Positions 34,683 through 43,284 of a stretch of 64,000 nucleotides of DNA are shown piece after piece. Position numbers and translations under genes: made by a program. Source of the stretch: Pseudomonadota bacterium (lineage in GTDB: Bacteria; Pseudomonadota; Gammaproteobacteria; Steroidobacterales; Steroidobacteraceae); assembly GCA_023423935.1 (NCBI GenBank), contig JAFAEQ010000008.1, positions 58,501 to 122,500 of the forward strand. The letters are read 5' to 3'. The notes below the pieces were generated by a model. It did no database searches and was not told the origin of the DNA. It worked only from the letters and a program-made list of their open reading frames with translations. Numbering within the stretch: position 1 is the stretch's first letter; each line of letters begins with the position of its first letter.

Positions 34683-34725
34683 GGTGACGTGAAGCGGCCG
34701 AGGGATGAGCCGAAGCGTACCAAAG

Positions 34726-34759
34726 AAAAGGCCCCGCAGCTTGAGCTGCGGGGCCTTTT
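34726..34759 (-). terminator. bidirectional rho-independent terminator after hpf
   Basis: An 11-bp perfect stem (34730-34740 with 34745-34755, GGCCCCGCAGC) with a 4-nt TTGA loop, flanked by AAAA on one side and TTTT on the other. It lies between the hpf stop and the rapZ start and ends the rpoN-hpf transcript. It is the only textbook intrinsic terminator I find in the window. Confidence 0.9.
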
Positions 34760-34824
34760 GCCAGGCAAGGTTGTCAGCGCACCACCGCTAGCGGCAGGCG
34801 AGTGACATAACGGTGCAAGCGCCG

Positions 34825-35145
34825 TCAGGCGATGCCGTTCTTCTGGGCTTCGAATGCGTGATGATCGCAGAGCTTTTCCTTGTGCTTCTTGACGCGCCGA
34901 TCCAGCTTGTCGGCGAGCGCATCGATGGCCGCATACATGTCCGCTTCCGTCGCGTCGGCATAGACCGTCGCACCCGTCAGCTGGACGGTGGCTTCGGCTT
35001 TGTGACGCAGTTTCTCGACCGTGAGAATGCAGTGAACGTCTATGACGTGATCCGAGTGCCTGACGATACGGTCAAGCTTTTTCTCGACGTAGCCCTTCAT
35101 CGAAGTGGTCACATCCACATGGTGACCCGTGACGTTCAATTGCAT
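34825..35145 (-). CDS. hpf: ribosome hibernation promoting factor
   Basis: A 106-residue protein that binds idle 70S ribosomes. It starts MQLNVTGHHVDVTTSMKGYV and contains the conserved KLDRIVRHSDHVIDVHCIL and MYAAIDALADKLDRRVKKHK helix. This is the short form, without the long-HPF dimerisation domain. ATG 35145 has GGAGG 4 nt upstream. It follows rpoN by about 120 bp in the usual lptB-rpoN-hpf order and is closed by a strong terminator. Confidence 0.95.
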   Translation of the reverse strand: MQLNVTGHHVDVTTSMKGYVEKKLDRIVRHSDHVIDVHCILTVEKLRHKAEATVQLTGATVYADATEADMYAAIDALADKLDRRVKKHKEKLCDHHAFEAQKNGIA

Positions 35146-35266
35146 GGCGCCTCCTATATAGGCATTCCGGCAGCGTGAGCTTGAGGCGAGACAAATCTTA
35201 CTGCCATCGATCTGCTCGTCGGGACCTAACGCACTGTCATCTCTCTTCGCATTTCGGATCGCAGCA

Positions 35267-36712
35267 TCATCGCACCGGCACGCGCTTGCGATCGCTCGAT
35301 GGGGGAATTCCAAGGGCTTCGCGATACTTCGCCACGGTGCGTCTCGCGACCTGCACGCCTTCCTGCGACAGAATGTCGGCGATCCTGCTGTCCGATAGGG
35401 GTTTGTCGGGTTCCTCGGCCGCCACGAGCTTGCGGATCTTGGCGCGAATCGCCGTTGAGGACATTTCGGTCCCGTCGCTCGCGGCGACATGGCTCGAGAA
35501 AAAGTAGCGGAACTCGAACACGCCACGATGAGTGTGCATGTACTTGTTGGTGGTGACGCGCGAGATAGTGGATTCGTGCATCTCGACCGCTTCGGCAACG
35601 TCCTTGAGGATCATCGGCTGCATGTATTCGTCGCCGTTCTCGAGGAACGCGGACTGCCGCTGCACGATACAGCGCGCGACTTTCAGCAGCGTCTCGTTGC
35701 GAATCTCCAGGCTGCGAATGAGCCAGCGTGCTTCCTGCAGCTGGGTGCGCAGCATCGCGTGATCGGAAGAACGCCCGATCAGGCCGGCATAGCTCTGATT
35801 GACGCGGATGCGAGGCAGGCTGGCGGGATTGATTTCGACAGCCCAGCCGCGCTCGGTACGACGGACGAACACGTCGGGCACGATGTATTCGGCGGGGACG
35901 GAATGAACGCTCGAGCCCGGCCGCGGCTGACAGGCGCGCACCAGTACCAGTGCATGCTCGAGCTCGTCTTCGGATACACGCAACTGACGACGCAGCAGGG
36001 CGTACTGCTGATCTGCGACCTGGTCGAGGTAGCTTTGTGCAATCAGCAGGGCGGTGTCGCGACCCGGTGTATCCGGATCGAGCTGACGCAGCTGCAAGCC
36101 GATGCATTCGCTGACCGACCGCGCACCCACGCCGGCAGGATCCATCGCCTGGACGTGTCCGAGCACGCGCTCGACTTCGTCCATGGCGACCATCAGCTCT
36201 GGCTGCAGATTGCGGGCGATCTCATCCAGCGGTTCGATGACGTAGCCGTCATCGTTGATGGCATCGATGATCGCGGCGCCGATGCGCATGTCGCGCTCGC
36301 TCAGACGCGACATCTCGAGCTGCCAGGTCAGGTGTTCCTGCAGTGTCTCGCCGCTGGTATCGGAAAAATCCTGTGAGTGATCTTCGCCCGACCAGGGCGT
36401 GTCGGACTGACCCGTGACCTGACTGTCACCCCATTCCGGATCGTCGATGGTGTCGACTTCCTGTTCGCGCTCAGGCGCCTCTGCGGTTTGCGTAGGCGCG
36501 GCGGTAGGCTCGAACGGCGGCTCAATGGCATCTCCCGTTTCGAGACTGCCCGACTCGTCCTCGGACTCCAACATCACGTTGGTTTCGAGCGCTTCGCGGA
36601 TCTGCGCCTGGAGTTCGAGCACCGGAAGCTGCAGCAGGCGAATGGCCTGTTGCAGCTGCGGCGTCATGGTGAGCTGCTGGCCAAGTCTGAGCTGCAGTGC
36701 GGGTTTGAGCAT
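35267..36712 (-). CDS. rpoN: RNA polymerase sigma-54 factor
   Basis: Sigma-54, which directs RNA polymerase to -24/-12 promoters under activator control. 481 residues: Gln-rich region I (LKPALQLRLGQQLTMTPQLQQAIRLLQLP), an acidic region II (about 50-120), the core-binding region III, and the near-C-terminal RpoN box ARRTVAKYRE that contacts the -24 element. It lies between lptB (75 bp upstream) and hpf, as in most gammaproteobacteria. Confidence 0.97.
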   Translation of the reverse strand: MLKPALQLRLGQQLTMTPQLQQAIRLLQLPVLELQAQIREALETNVMLESEDESGSLETGDAIEPPFEPTAAPTQTAEAPEREQEVDTIDDPEWGDSQVTGQSDTPWSGEDHSQDFSDTSGETLQEHLTWQLEMSRLSERDMRIGAAIIDAINDDGYVIEPLDEIARNLQPELMVAMDEVERVLGHVQAMDPAGVGARSVSECIGLQLRQLDPDTPGRDTALLIAQSYLDQVADQQYALLRRQLRVSEDELEHALVLVRACQPRPGSSVHSVPAEYIVPDVFVRRTERGWAVEINPASLPRIRVNQSYAGLIGRSSDHAMLRTQLQEARWLIRSLEIRNETLLKVARCIVQRQSAFLENGDEYMQPMILKDVAEAVEMHESTISRVTTNKYMHTHRGVFEFRYFFSSHVAASDGTEMSSTAIRAKIRKLVAAEEPDKPLSDSRIADILSQEGVQVARRTVAKYREALGIPPSSDRKRVPVR

Positions 36713-36787
36713 TCTGTCGCGGGTCGTGCCTGATGAGTCCGAAGTCGCTGCGAGATGCAGACGCTTCGCCCGCAGCCCCGGAGAAAC

Positions 36788-37513
36788 CTATAAACGAAAG
36801 TCCTGGCCCAAGTACACCTCACGGACCTGCTGATTGGCAAGGATCTCGTCCGCAGTCCCCGAGGCAATGACGGAGCCTCCGCTGACGATATAGGCGCGGC
36901 CGCAAATTCCCAATGTTTCCCGAACGTTATGGTCGGTAATGAGAACTCCGATGTTGCGTGCGCTCAGATGCCGGATGATGCGCTGGATGTCCAGAACGGA
37001 AATTGGGTCGACACCAGCGAAGGGTTCGTCGAGCAACATGAATTGTGGCTCCGCCGCAAGTGCGCGGGCGATTTCGACGCGGCGGCGCTCTCCGCCGGAC
37101 AGACTCTGCCCCAGGCTGTTGCGGATGTGACCGATGTGCAGCTCTTCGAGCAGCGATTCGAGCATTTCGTCACGGCGATCGGAACTGAGCTCTGAACGAG
37201 TCTCGAGGATCGCGCGGATGTTTCCCTCGACCGTTAGCTTGCGAAAGACCGAGGCCTCCTGCGGCAGATAGCCCAGCCCCAGGCGAGCGCGACGATGCAC
37301 GGGCAGTTTCGAGATGTCGTTCTGGTCGAGAATGATGCGGCCCGCATCCGTGGGCACCAGTCCCACGATCATGTAGAAGGCGGTGGTCTTGCCTGCGCCG
37401 TTGGGTCCGAGCAAACCGACGACTTCGCCGCTCGACACTTCGATCGACAGATCCTTCACGACCTGCCGCGAGCGGTAGCGCTTGGCGAGTCCCTCGACAC
37501 GCAGTTGACTCAT
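36788..37513 (-). CDS. lptB: LPS export ABC transporter ATPase LptB
   Basis: Cytoplasmic ATPase that powers lipopolysaccharide extraction by LptFGC. 241 residues: Walker A GPNGAGKTTAF, Q-loop GYLPQEASVF, signature SGGERRRVEIARAL, Walker B FMLLDEPFAGVDP, and switch His in ITDHNVRETL. Its ATG overlaps the lptA stop by 4 nt (ATGA). It is the middle of the kdsD-kdsC-lptC-lptA-lptB run; LptF/G are not in the window. Confidence 0.97.
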   Translation of the reverse strand: MSQLRVEGLAKRYRSRQVVKDLSIEVSSGEVVGLLGPNGAGKTTAFYMIVGLVPTDAGRIILDQNDISKLPVHRRARLGLGYLPQEASVFRKLTVEGNIRAILETRSELSSDRRDEMLESLLEELHIGHIRNSLGQSLSGGERRRVEIARALAAEPQFMLLDEPFAGVDPISVLDIQRIIRHLSARNIGVLITDHNVRETLGICGRAYIVSGGSVIASGTADEILANQQVREVYLGQDFRL

Positions 37514-38172
37514 TCTTTCTTCTCGGTCTCTGGCTGCTTCTGCGACGTGCCAGGTGCCACGATGCCGCTGCCCGGTCGAATGGTGATGTTCACGCGACCG
37601 TTGCCTTGCTGGCTCGTCGCGGCATTGTTGGCGGGATTGGCGACGATGCGCTGATCGCGCAGGGAATAGACCACGGTGTCCCCCTGAAACTCATTGCCGC
37701 CATAGCTGAACCACACATCTTGTGTGAGCGTGACCGTTCCTTTGCCGAAGTCGTACACGATGACATTGGCGCGGCCTTGCACGTTCTTGCCGGTCGCCAT
37801 GCCGCGCTGCTCGAAGGTAGCAGGTGTGCCGCGCACCGTGGCTTCGGCAATTCGTCCGCCGGAAAACTTGGCGTTGGCACTATCGGATTTCAGATCGGCG
37901 GTGGGGGATCGAATATGCACGTTGCGCTCGAACGTGTACGAGCTGTGGTCCGTCTGAACACCTTGTGCGGTCGCCTGTTCCGCCTCGATCGACATATCGC
38001 CCTGAGTGACGCGCACGTTGCCGGTCAGCACGTGAATGTCGTTGCGAGGATCGAAGGTGGACAGGTCCGCGCCGATGTTGATGTCCTGCGCACCCAGCTG
38101 CGGGGCTGCCGCGGAGGCGAGTGCCGCAGCGAGCAGTGACGATGCGATCAGGAATGTCGCTTTAGCCCGCAT
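37510..38172 (-). CDS. lptA: LPS periplasmic bridge protein LptA
   Basis: Builds the periplasmic beta-jellyroll bridge that carries LPS to the outer membrane. 220 residues: signal peptide MRAKATFLIASSLLAAALASA, then the OstA-like fold with DIHVLTGNVRVTQGDMSIEA and DQRIVANPANNAA near the end, plus a Pro/Lys/Glu-rich tail. It overlaps lptC by 11 nt and lptB by 4 nt. Confidence 0.92.
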   Translation of the reverse strand: MRAKATFLIASSLLAAALASAAAPQLGAQDINIGADLSTFDPRNDIHVLTGNVRVTQGDMSIEAEQATAQGVQTDHSSYTFERNVHIRSPTADLKSDSANAKFSGGRIAEATVRGTPATFEQRGMATGKNVQGRANVIVYDFGKGTVTLTQDVWFSYGGNEFQGDTVVYSLRDQRIVANPANNAATSQQGNGRVNITIRPGSGIVAPGTSQKQPETEKKE

Positions 38173-38713
38173 GCGCCGTACCTCTCACCGACTCGACTTT
38201 CACCTTCTCGGTCTCCAGATTCGCCTCGAATCGCTTGACGTCCATCGTGTAGTTACCGAAGCGCACCGACACCGGTGAGCGGGTGGTGTAGGCGATGTTG
38301 CGATCGGTATCGATGCTCATCTCGTCGGTTTCCAGGACCGTCGAGGGCGGTCCGTCGAGCGGACGCAGTCGAACATCGCCCTGGAAGGTGATGACGCGCG
38401 ACTCCGCGGGCACGACGCCGCGCTGCGCGGACAGGACCCACTGTTTATCCGGTACCTTCTGGTAGTCGAGGCGGACGTTGTGCAGAACGATGCTGTTGTC
38501 CTGCGTTTGCTGCTCGATGCGATTTGCGACGAGTCGCATGCTGGGCTCGCCCGTCTCCGTCGTCTGCGTGATGATCGCATCCTTCAGATAGTAGGCAGGC
38601 TGCTCTGCCATCGTATTCATGTCGTCCTTGTCGGAGCTGCCGCCGGTGAGCAGCCCGAACCCGATCACGAGGGCGGCGAGAAACGCTGCGATGGAGACCC
38701 AGCGCCAGCTCAT
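38162..38713 (-). CDS. lptC: LPS export protein LptC
   Basis: Inner-membrane anchored periplasmic protein that receives LPS from LptB2FG and passes it to LptA. 183 residues from ATG 38713: one N-terminal membrane helix (about 4-24, WVSIAAFLAALVIGFGLL) then a jellyroll with PAYYLKDAIITQTTETG. The ATG overlaps the kdsC stop by 4 nt; an in-frame start 45 nt upstream exists but lies inside kdsC and gives an unlikely Arg/Pro-rich lead. Confidence 0.9.
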   Translation of the reverse strand: MSWRWVSIAAFLAALVIGFGLLTGGSSDKDDMNTMAEQPAYYLKDAIITQTTETGEPSMRLVANRIEQQTQDNSIVLHNVRLDYQKVPDKQWVLSAQRGVVPAESRVITFQGDVRLRPLDGPPSTVLETDEMSIDTDRNIAYTTRSPVSVRFGNYTMDVKRFEANLETEKVKVESVRGTAHAG

Positions 38714-39267
38714 GCGATCGCGGCCACGCGGCGTTGTGCTTCGAGGATCAGGTCGCACACCTCTCGAACCGCGCCCTGGCCGCCAGCTGCCTGAGTGATG
38801 AAATGCGCGCGGGATTTCACGTTCGCATGCGCATCGGCGACAGCAATGGCGAGCCTTGCGACTTCGAAGATCGGCAGATCCGCGCTGTCATCGCCGACGC
38901 TTGCCACGGCTTGCGGGCCCAGGCTCAGGATATCGAGCAGCTCGCGCAGTGCTGCCAGCTTGTCTTCCACGCCCTGACGAACCCAGGTCACGCCGAGCTC
39001 GGTCATGCGCCGCTCGACCGCGCGGGACTGACGTCCCGAGATGACGGCGATCTGCAGGCCTGCGCGCAGAAGCTGGACGATGCCGGAGCCGTCGCGCACG
39101 TGAAAGCACTTGAGTTCTTCGCCCTTCGAGGAGAAGTAGAGGCGGCCGTCGGTCAGCACGCCGTCCACGTCCAGCACGAGCAGGCGTATGTCATTGGCGC
39201 GTTCGACCAGGGTATCCATGTAATGAGTCAGATGCCTTTCGGGTGGTTGTGTTCCGCGCTCGATCAC
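38710..39267 (-). CDS. kdsC: 3-deoxy-D-manno-octulosonate 8-phosphate phosphatase
   Basis: HAD-superfamily phosphatase that releases Kdo for LPS inner core. 185 residues with HAD motif I DVDGVLTDG, motif II VISGRQS, and motif III/IV GDDSADLPIFEVA. The GTG at 39267 overlaps the kdsD stop by 4 nt (GTGA) and is favoured by coupling; ATG 39219 would still leave the whole catalytic core. Operonic with kdsD and lptC. Confidence 0.94.
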   Translation of the reverse strand: MIERGTQPPERHLTHYMDTLVERANDIRLLVLDVDGVLTDGRLYFSSKGEELKCFHVRDGSGIVQLLRAGLQIAVISGRQSRAVERRMTELGVTWVRQGVEDKLAALRELLDILSLGPQAVASVGDDSADLPIFEVARLAIAVADAHANVKSRAHFITQAAGGQGAVREVCDLILEAQRRVAAIA

Positions 39268-40256
39268 ATCACGCCGGAGCGGAACAGATCATGAACGTTC
39301 AGCGCGCCCACGAGCGTGCCGGCGTCGTCGACGACCAGCAATGCTGTGATCCTGCTCGTCTCCATCACGTGGACCGCTTCGGCGGCGAGCATTCGCGGTT
39401 TAATCGTTCTCGGATTTTTCTTCATGATCTCGCCCATGCGGGTGGCGTGGAGATCGAAGGGTTTGTCGAGCAGTCGTCGCAGATCGCCATCCGTGAAAAT
39501 GCCTGCCACCTTGTTCTGCGCATCGACGACGGTAGTCATGCCGAGACCTTTCGCGCTCATCTCGACCAGGCCATCGTGCAACGAGGTGTCAGGAGTCACA
39601 CGCGGCAGCTGCTCGCCCGTGCGCATCACGTCTTCGACATGCAGCAAAAGCTTGCGGCCCAGCGCGCCGCCCGGATGCGATCGTGCAAAGTCCTCTTCGG
39701 TGAAGCCACGCGCATCGAGCAATGCCACAGCCAACGCATCGCCCATGGCCAGAGTTGCAGTGGTGCTTGCCGTCGGCGCGAGATTGAGAGGGCAGGCTTC
39801 CTGCCCGACGCTCACATCCAGTACGACGTCCGCTGCGCGCGCCAGCGACGATTGCGGTTTGCCGGTCACTGCGATCAGGCCTGCGCCCAGACGCTTGATC
39901 ACCGGCAGAATGGCAAGCAGCTCCGCTGTTTCGCCCGAGTTCGAGAGGGCAAGGACCACGTCCGTGCCGGTGATCATTCCGATATCGCCATGCGCGGCCT
40001 CGGCCGCATGAACGAAAAACGCGGGCGTTCCCGTGCTTGCAAAGGTGGCCGCAATCTTGTCGCCGATGTGGCCCGACTTGCCCATTCCGGTCACGACGAG
40101 CCGTCCTTTGCAGTCATTGATCAGCGTGCAGGCGGCGACGAAACTCTCGCCGATACGGGCTTCGAGCGCGGACACGGCGCTGGCTTCGATGCTCAGCACC
40201 TTGCGCGCGAATGCAATCAGCCGGTCAGAGTGCAGGGCGGGTTTCATGCGGCGCAT
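39264..40256 (-). CDS. kdsD: arabinose-5-phosphate isomerase
   Basis: Converts ribulose 5-phosphate to arabinose 5-phosphate, the first committed step of Kdo synthesis. About 330 residues: SIS domain with GMGKSGHIGDKIAATFASTG, SNSGETAELL and SHPGGALGR, then two C-terminal CBS domains (GIFTDGDLRRLL, ITALLVVDDAG). ATG 40256 (or 40247) gives the family length; an in-frame GTG at 40304 would add 16 untypical residues. It is divergent from ibaG across about 107 bp. Confidence 0.94.
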   Translation of the reverse strand: MRRMKPALHSDRLIAFARKVLSIEASAVSALEARIGESFVAACTLINDCKGRLVVTGMGKSGHIGDKIAATFASTGTPAFFVHAAEAAHGDIGMITGTDVVLALSNSGETAELLAILPVIKRLGAGLIAVTGKPQSSLARAADVVLDVSVGQEACPLNLAPTASTTATLAMGDALAVALLDARGFTEEDFARSHPGGALGRKLLLHVEDVMRTGEQLPRVTPDTSLHDGLVEMSAKGLGMTTVVDAQNKVAGIFTDGDLRRLLDKPFDLHATRMGEIMKKNPRTIKPRMLAAEAVHVMETSRITALLVVDDAGTLVGALNVHDLFRSGVM

Positions 40257-40363
40257 GATAACGCGGGACTCAAGTGCGCGTGTCTGCGGGATGTCCTGCG
40301 ACACCCATTCGAGCCTTCATTCATCTAATATGCGGCTCGCTTTCGCTCCTCATCGCGCCGCCT

Positions 40364-40612
40364 ATGAACGCCAACGAAGTCAGATCACTCATCGAAGCCG
40401 GCTTGCCCGGCGCGCAAGTCCGCGTGCTCTCGGACGACGACACGCATTTCGAGGCGACCATCGTTGCGCCGCAGTTCGAAGGCAAGCGGATGATCCAGCG
40501 TCATCAGCTCGTCTACGCAACGCTCGGCCCATTGATGGGTCGTGAGATCCATGCGCTGACGATGCAGGTCCACGCGCCGTCGGAGCTGCCGGCGCAGCCC
40601 CTGGACGGTTGA
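40364..40612 (+). CDS. ibaG: BolA-family acid-stress protein IbaG
   Basis: An 82-residue BolA-like protein (ANEVRSLIEAGLPGAQVRVL, then the conserved FEGKRMIQRHQLVYATLG and IHALTMQVHAP). BolA proteins partner with monothiol glutaredoxins in Fe-S trafficking; IbaG sits before murA in many gammaproteobacteria, as here (4-nt gap). A TAATAT at 40326-40331 could be part of its promoter. Upstream in-frame codons are ignored because the BolA fold starts at this ATG. Confidence 0.93.
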   Translation: MNANEVRSLIEAGLPGAQVRVLSDDDTHFEATIVAPQFEGKRMIQRHQLVYATLGPLMGREIHALTMQVHAPSELPAQPLDG

Positions 40613-40616
40613 GATC

Positions 40617-41876
40617 ATGGACAAGCTTCAGATTCGCGGCGGGCGACCTCTCGACGGGGAAGTGCGGATTTCCGGCGCCAAGAACGCGGCGCTGCCGATC
40701 CTGGCCGCAACGCTGCTGGCGGAAGGTCCCGCATCCGTCGGCAACGTCCCGCATCTGCGCGACGTCACGACGATGATCGAGCTGCTCGGCCGCATGGGAG
40801 TCAGCGTCACCATCGACGAAAAGATGCGCGTCGAAGTCGATGCCTCGAGCGTCCGCGAATGTGTTGCCCCCTACGAACTCGTACGCACGATGCGCGCTTC
40901 GATCGTCGTTCTGGGGCCGCTGCTTGCGCGGTTCGGGCGGGCCGACGTCTCGCTGCCCGGCGGCTGCGCGATTGGCGCGAGACCGGTGAATATTCATGTG
41001 TCCGGGCTCGAGGCGATGGGGGCGGAGATCCATATCGAGAACGGCTACATACGAGCTCGCGCAAAGCGGCTCAAGGGAACGCGGCTGGTGCTCGAGACCG
41101 TCACCGTGACCGGCACCGAGAATCTTCTGATGGCGGCGACACTCGCCGAAGGTCAGACCATCATCGAGAACGCAGCGCGTGAACCCGAGGTGGTCGATCT
41201 GGCCGAATTTCTCATCGCGATGGGCGCGCGGATTCGCGGCGCCGGGACGGACACGATCGTGATCGATGGCGTGGAGAAGCTCACCGGCGCGCGCTATGAC
41301 GTGCTGCCTGATCGCATCGAAACCGGAACGTTTCTGGTCGCCGGCGCGATCACGGGAGGGCACGTGAAAGTGAAGGGTGCGCAACCGGCGCATCTGGATG
41401 CCGTGCTTGCCAAGCTGCGCGAGGCGGGCGCGGACATCACAGTCGGCGACAACTGGATCGATCTCGACATGCGCGGCCGGCGTCCGCGATCGGTCAATAT
41501 CCGCACCGCGCCGCATCCCGGTTTTCCCACGGACATGCAAGCTCAGTTCGCGGCCTTGAACACCATCGCTGAAGGTGTAGCGACGGTGACCGAAACCATT
41601 TTCGAGAATCGGTTCATGCACATGCTCGAGATGCGTCGGCTCGGTGCCGACATCGGCATCGAAGGCAATACCGCGATCATTCGCGGCGTGCCGCAGCTCA
41701 CGGCAGCGCCCGTCATGGCGACGGATCTGCGGGCTTCGGCGAGCCTCGTCCTGGCGGCACTGGTCGCACAGGGAACGACCGACGTGCTGCGCATTTATCA
41801 CATCGATCGCGGTTACGAGCGCATCGAGGAAAAGCTCGAGCAACTCGGCGCGCAGATCAAACGCATGCCTGGCTGA
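40617..41876 (+). CDS. murA: UDP-N-acetylglucosamine 1-carboxyvinyltransferase
   Basis: First committed step of peptidoglycan synthesis, transferring enolpyruvate from PEP to UDP-GlcNAc. 419 residues: LQIRGGRPLDGEVRISGAKN at the N-terminus with the catalytic Lys-Asn pair, the active-site loop SLPGGCAIGARPV with Cys117 (the residue attacked by fosfomycin, so not the resistant Asp variant), and HPGFPTDMQAQF. It starts 4 nt after ibaG and ends 2 nt from the convergent degS gene. Confidence 0.98.
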   Translation: MDKLQIRGGRPLDGEVRISGAKNAALPILAATLLAEGPASVGNVPHLRDVTTMIELLGRMGVSVTIDEKMRVEVDASSVRECVAPYELVRTMRASIVVLGPLLARFGRADVSLPGGCAIGARPVNIHVSGLEAMGAEIHIENGYIRARAKRLKGTRLVLETVTVTGTENLLMAATLAEGQTIIENAAREPEVVDLAEFLIAMGARIRGAGTDTIVIDGVEKLTGARYDVLPDRIETGTFLVAGAITGGHVKVKGAQPAHLDAVLAKLREAGADITVGDNWIDLDMRGRRPRSVNIRTAPHPGFPTDMQAQFAALNTIAEGVATVTETIFENRFMHMLEMRRLGADIGIEGNTAIIRGVPQLTAAPVMATDLRASASLVLAALVAQGTTDVLRIYHIDRGYERIEEKLEQLGAQIKRMPG

Positions 41877-41878
41877 AC

Positions 41879-43000
41879 TCAGCGGGCTCCCGCATCGCCA
41901 TTGGTCGAGCGTTCTTCGAGGGTCGCGTGCGCCGTGAGTGTCTGTTGACCGCGGCGGAACTGGATTTCGATCTTGGAGCCCGGCGCTAGTGCTGCGACCT
42001 GCGTAAGTGCTTCCTGGTCGGTGAGGATCGGCCGTCCGTTGATCTGCGTGATCAGATCCCCCGGCTTCAGTCCCGCCTTCTCTGCAGGACTGCCCCGATC
42101 GATCAAACCCACGACGGGCGCACTGAACCGGCGGTTCGGATCGCCGATCACATGCACGCCGAGCCAGCCGCGACGTACGCGCCCGTATTTGATGATCTCG
42201 CTCATGACGCCGCGCACGAGATTCACGGGGATGGCAAAGCCGATGCCTTCGGTCCCTTGCTGCTGGGCAAGCACTGCAGTGTTGATGCCGATCAGCTCAC
42301 CATCCACATTGATCAGCGCGCCGCCGGAATTTCCAAAGTTGATGGCCGCATCGGTCTGAATGAAGTCTGCAAAGGTCGCAAGGCGCAGGCCGCCGCGGCC
42401 GACTGCACTAACGATGCCCTGCGTGACGGTCTGGCTCAGACCCAGCGGATTGCCGATCGCAAGCACGACGTCGCCGGCGCGAAGCTCGTCGGATCGGCCG
42501 AGCGGCATCACAGGCAGATCCGACAGATCGATGCGCAGGACGGCGAGGTCAGTGTCCGCGTCTGTACCGACAACCGTTGGAGTCGCCACTCGGCCATCGG
42601 CGAGTTGGATTCGAATTTCCGAAGCGTCCTGAATGACGTGATGATTCGTTACGACGTGTCCGCTTGCATCGACGATGACTCCCGAGCCGAGGCTGCTTTC
42701 GAGCTGTCGACGAACCGAAGGCAGATTCTGCTCGTACATCGGGCGCAGCGGCGTGGGCTTCACTTCCGTGCTGACGATACGTGCTGTGTAGATGTTGACC
42801 ACGGCAGGGGCGGCGACGGCAACGGCATCCGCAAAGGAGCGACGCGGCTCGCTGGCACCTGTCGAGGTGGCCGGCAACGGCGGCGGGGTGTGTGCAGAAC
42901 CCGTGAGGCTGGGCCGCGCGAGCATGAGAATCGCCGCGGCTGCAAGCCCGACCACTGCCCACTGCAATAGAAAGATCAGGCTTTGTTTCAGCGTTGCCAT
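41879..43000 (-). CDS. degS: DegS/AlgW-type periplasmic serine protease
   Basis: Membrane-anchored HtrA-family protease that, in the sigma-E pathway, senses misfolded outer-membrane proteins and cuts the anti-sigma factor. 373 residues: one N-terminal membrane helix (about 8-28), a trypsin-like domain with the catalytic triad His (VVTNHHVIQ), Asp (DTDLAVLRI) and Ser (INFGNSGGAL), and a single PDZ domain (KPGDLITQINGRPI). One PDZ and an anchor fit DegS/AlgW rather than DegP. ATG 43000 is chosen because it opens the anchor; 51 upstream in-frame residues lie in the bc1 promoter region. Its anti-sigma partner is not here. Confidence 0.93.
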   Translation of the reverse strand: MATLKQSLIFLLQWAVVGLAAAAILMLARPSLTGSAHTPPPLPATSTGASEPRRSFADAVAVAAPAVVNIYTARIVSTEVKPTPLRPMYEQNLPSVRRQLESSLGSGVIVDASGHVVTNHHVIQDASEIRIQLADGRVATPTVVGTDADTDLAVLRIDLSDLPVMPLGRSDELRAGDVVLAIGNPLGLSQTVTQGIVSAVGRGGLRLATFADFIQTDAAINFGNSGGALINVDGELIGINTAVLAQQQGTEGIGFAIPVNLVRGVMSEIIKYGRVRRGWLGVHVIGDPNRRFSAPVVGLIDRGSPAEKAGLKPGDLITQINGRPILTDQEALTQVAALAPGSKIEIQFRRGQQTLTAHATLEERSTNGDAGAR

Positions 43001-43104
43001 GATGTGCCGCCGCTGCGGCTTCGAAAGCGGATCGGCCGTGGAGACGTAATGAAGGAGTGATCTAACGCGTGGGTCCGGCTTCTTAGCGCGGTATCCAATG
43101 TGTG

Positions 43105-43110
43105 TATAAT
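43105..43110 (+). promoter_or_regulatory. TATAAT -10 box upstream of petABC
   Basis: A perfect TATAAT consensus lies about 175 bp before petA. The -35 region is poor (around TTCTTA at 43080-43085). Transcription from here would yield a leader of about 168 nt that carries the three hairpins described next. Confidence 0.45.
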
Positions 43111-43138
43111 GCGGAATTCCTTCAGGGTTTGAAATAAC

Positions 43139-43230
43139 GGGCCACGGCGGCAATTGCGTGTTCTCCTTCTCTGGAGCACGCCCGGTGGCCTTCTCGCGTA
43201 CCCGTTGCTAACGGGTCAGGGATTTCCTGA
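43139..43230 (+). promoter_or_regulatory. three-hairpin leader of the petABC operon
   Basis: Hairpin 1 (about 43139-43191): GGCCAC/GTGGCC, CGG/CCG, GCGTG/CACGC and CTCC/GGAG, about 18 pairs with a TTCTCT loop. Hairpin 2 (43200-43216): ACCCGTT-GCT-AACGGGT, 7 bp perfect with a triloop. Hairpin 3 (43216-43230): TCAGG/CCTGA. No T-run follows. It could be a protein-binding or RNA-based control element for the bc1 complex; no known riboswitch class is recognisable by eye. Confidence 0.5.
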
Positions 43231-43284
43231 AGTCGCTTGAACATACGGGTCGAGACGGCAGGTGCCGCCTCGCGGAGATTGTGG

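Noticed and set aside
40389..41843. Open frame of 484 codons opposite murA
   Set aside because: Arg/His-rich antisense translation; murA on the plus strand has a complete set of motifs.
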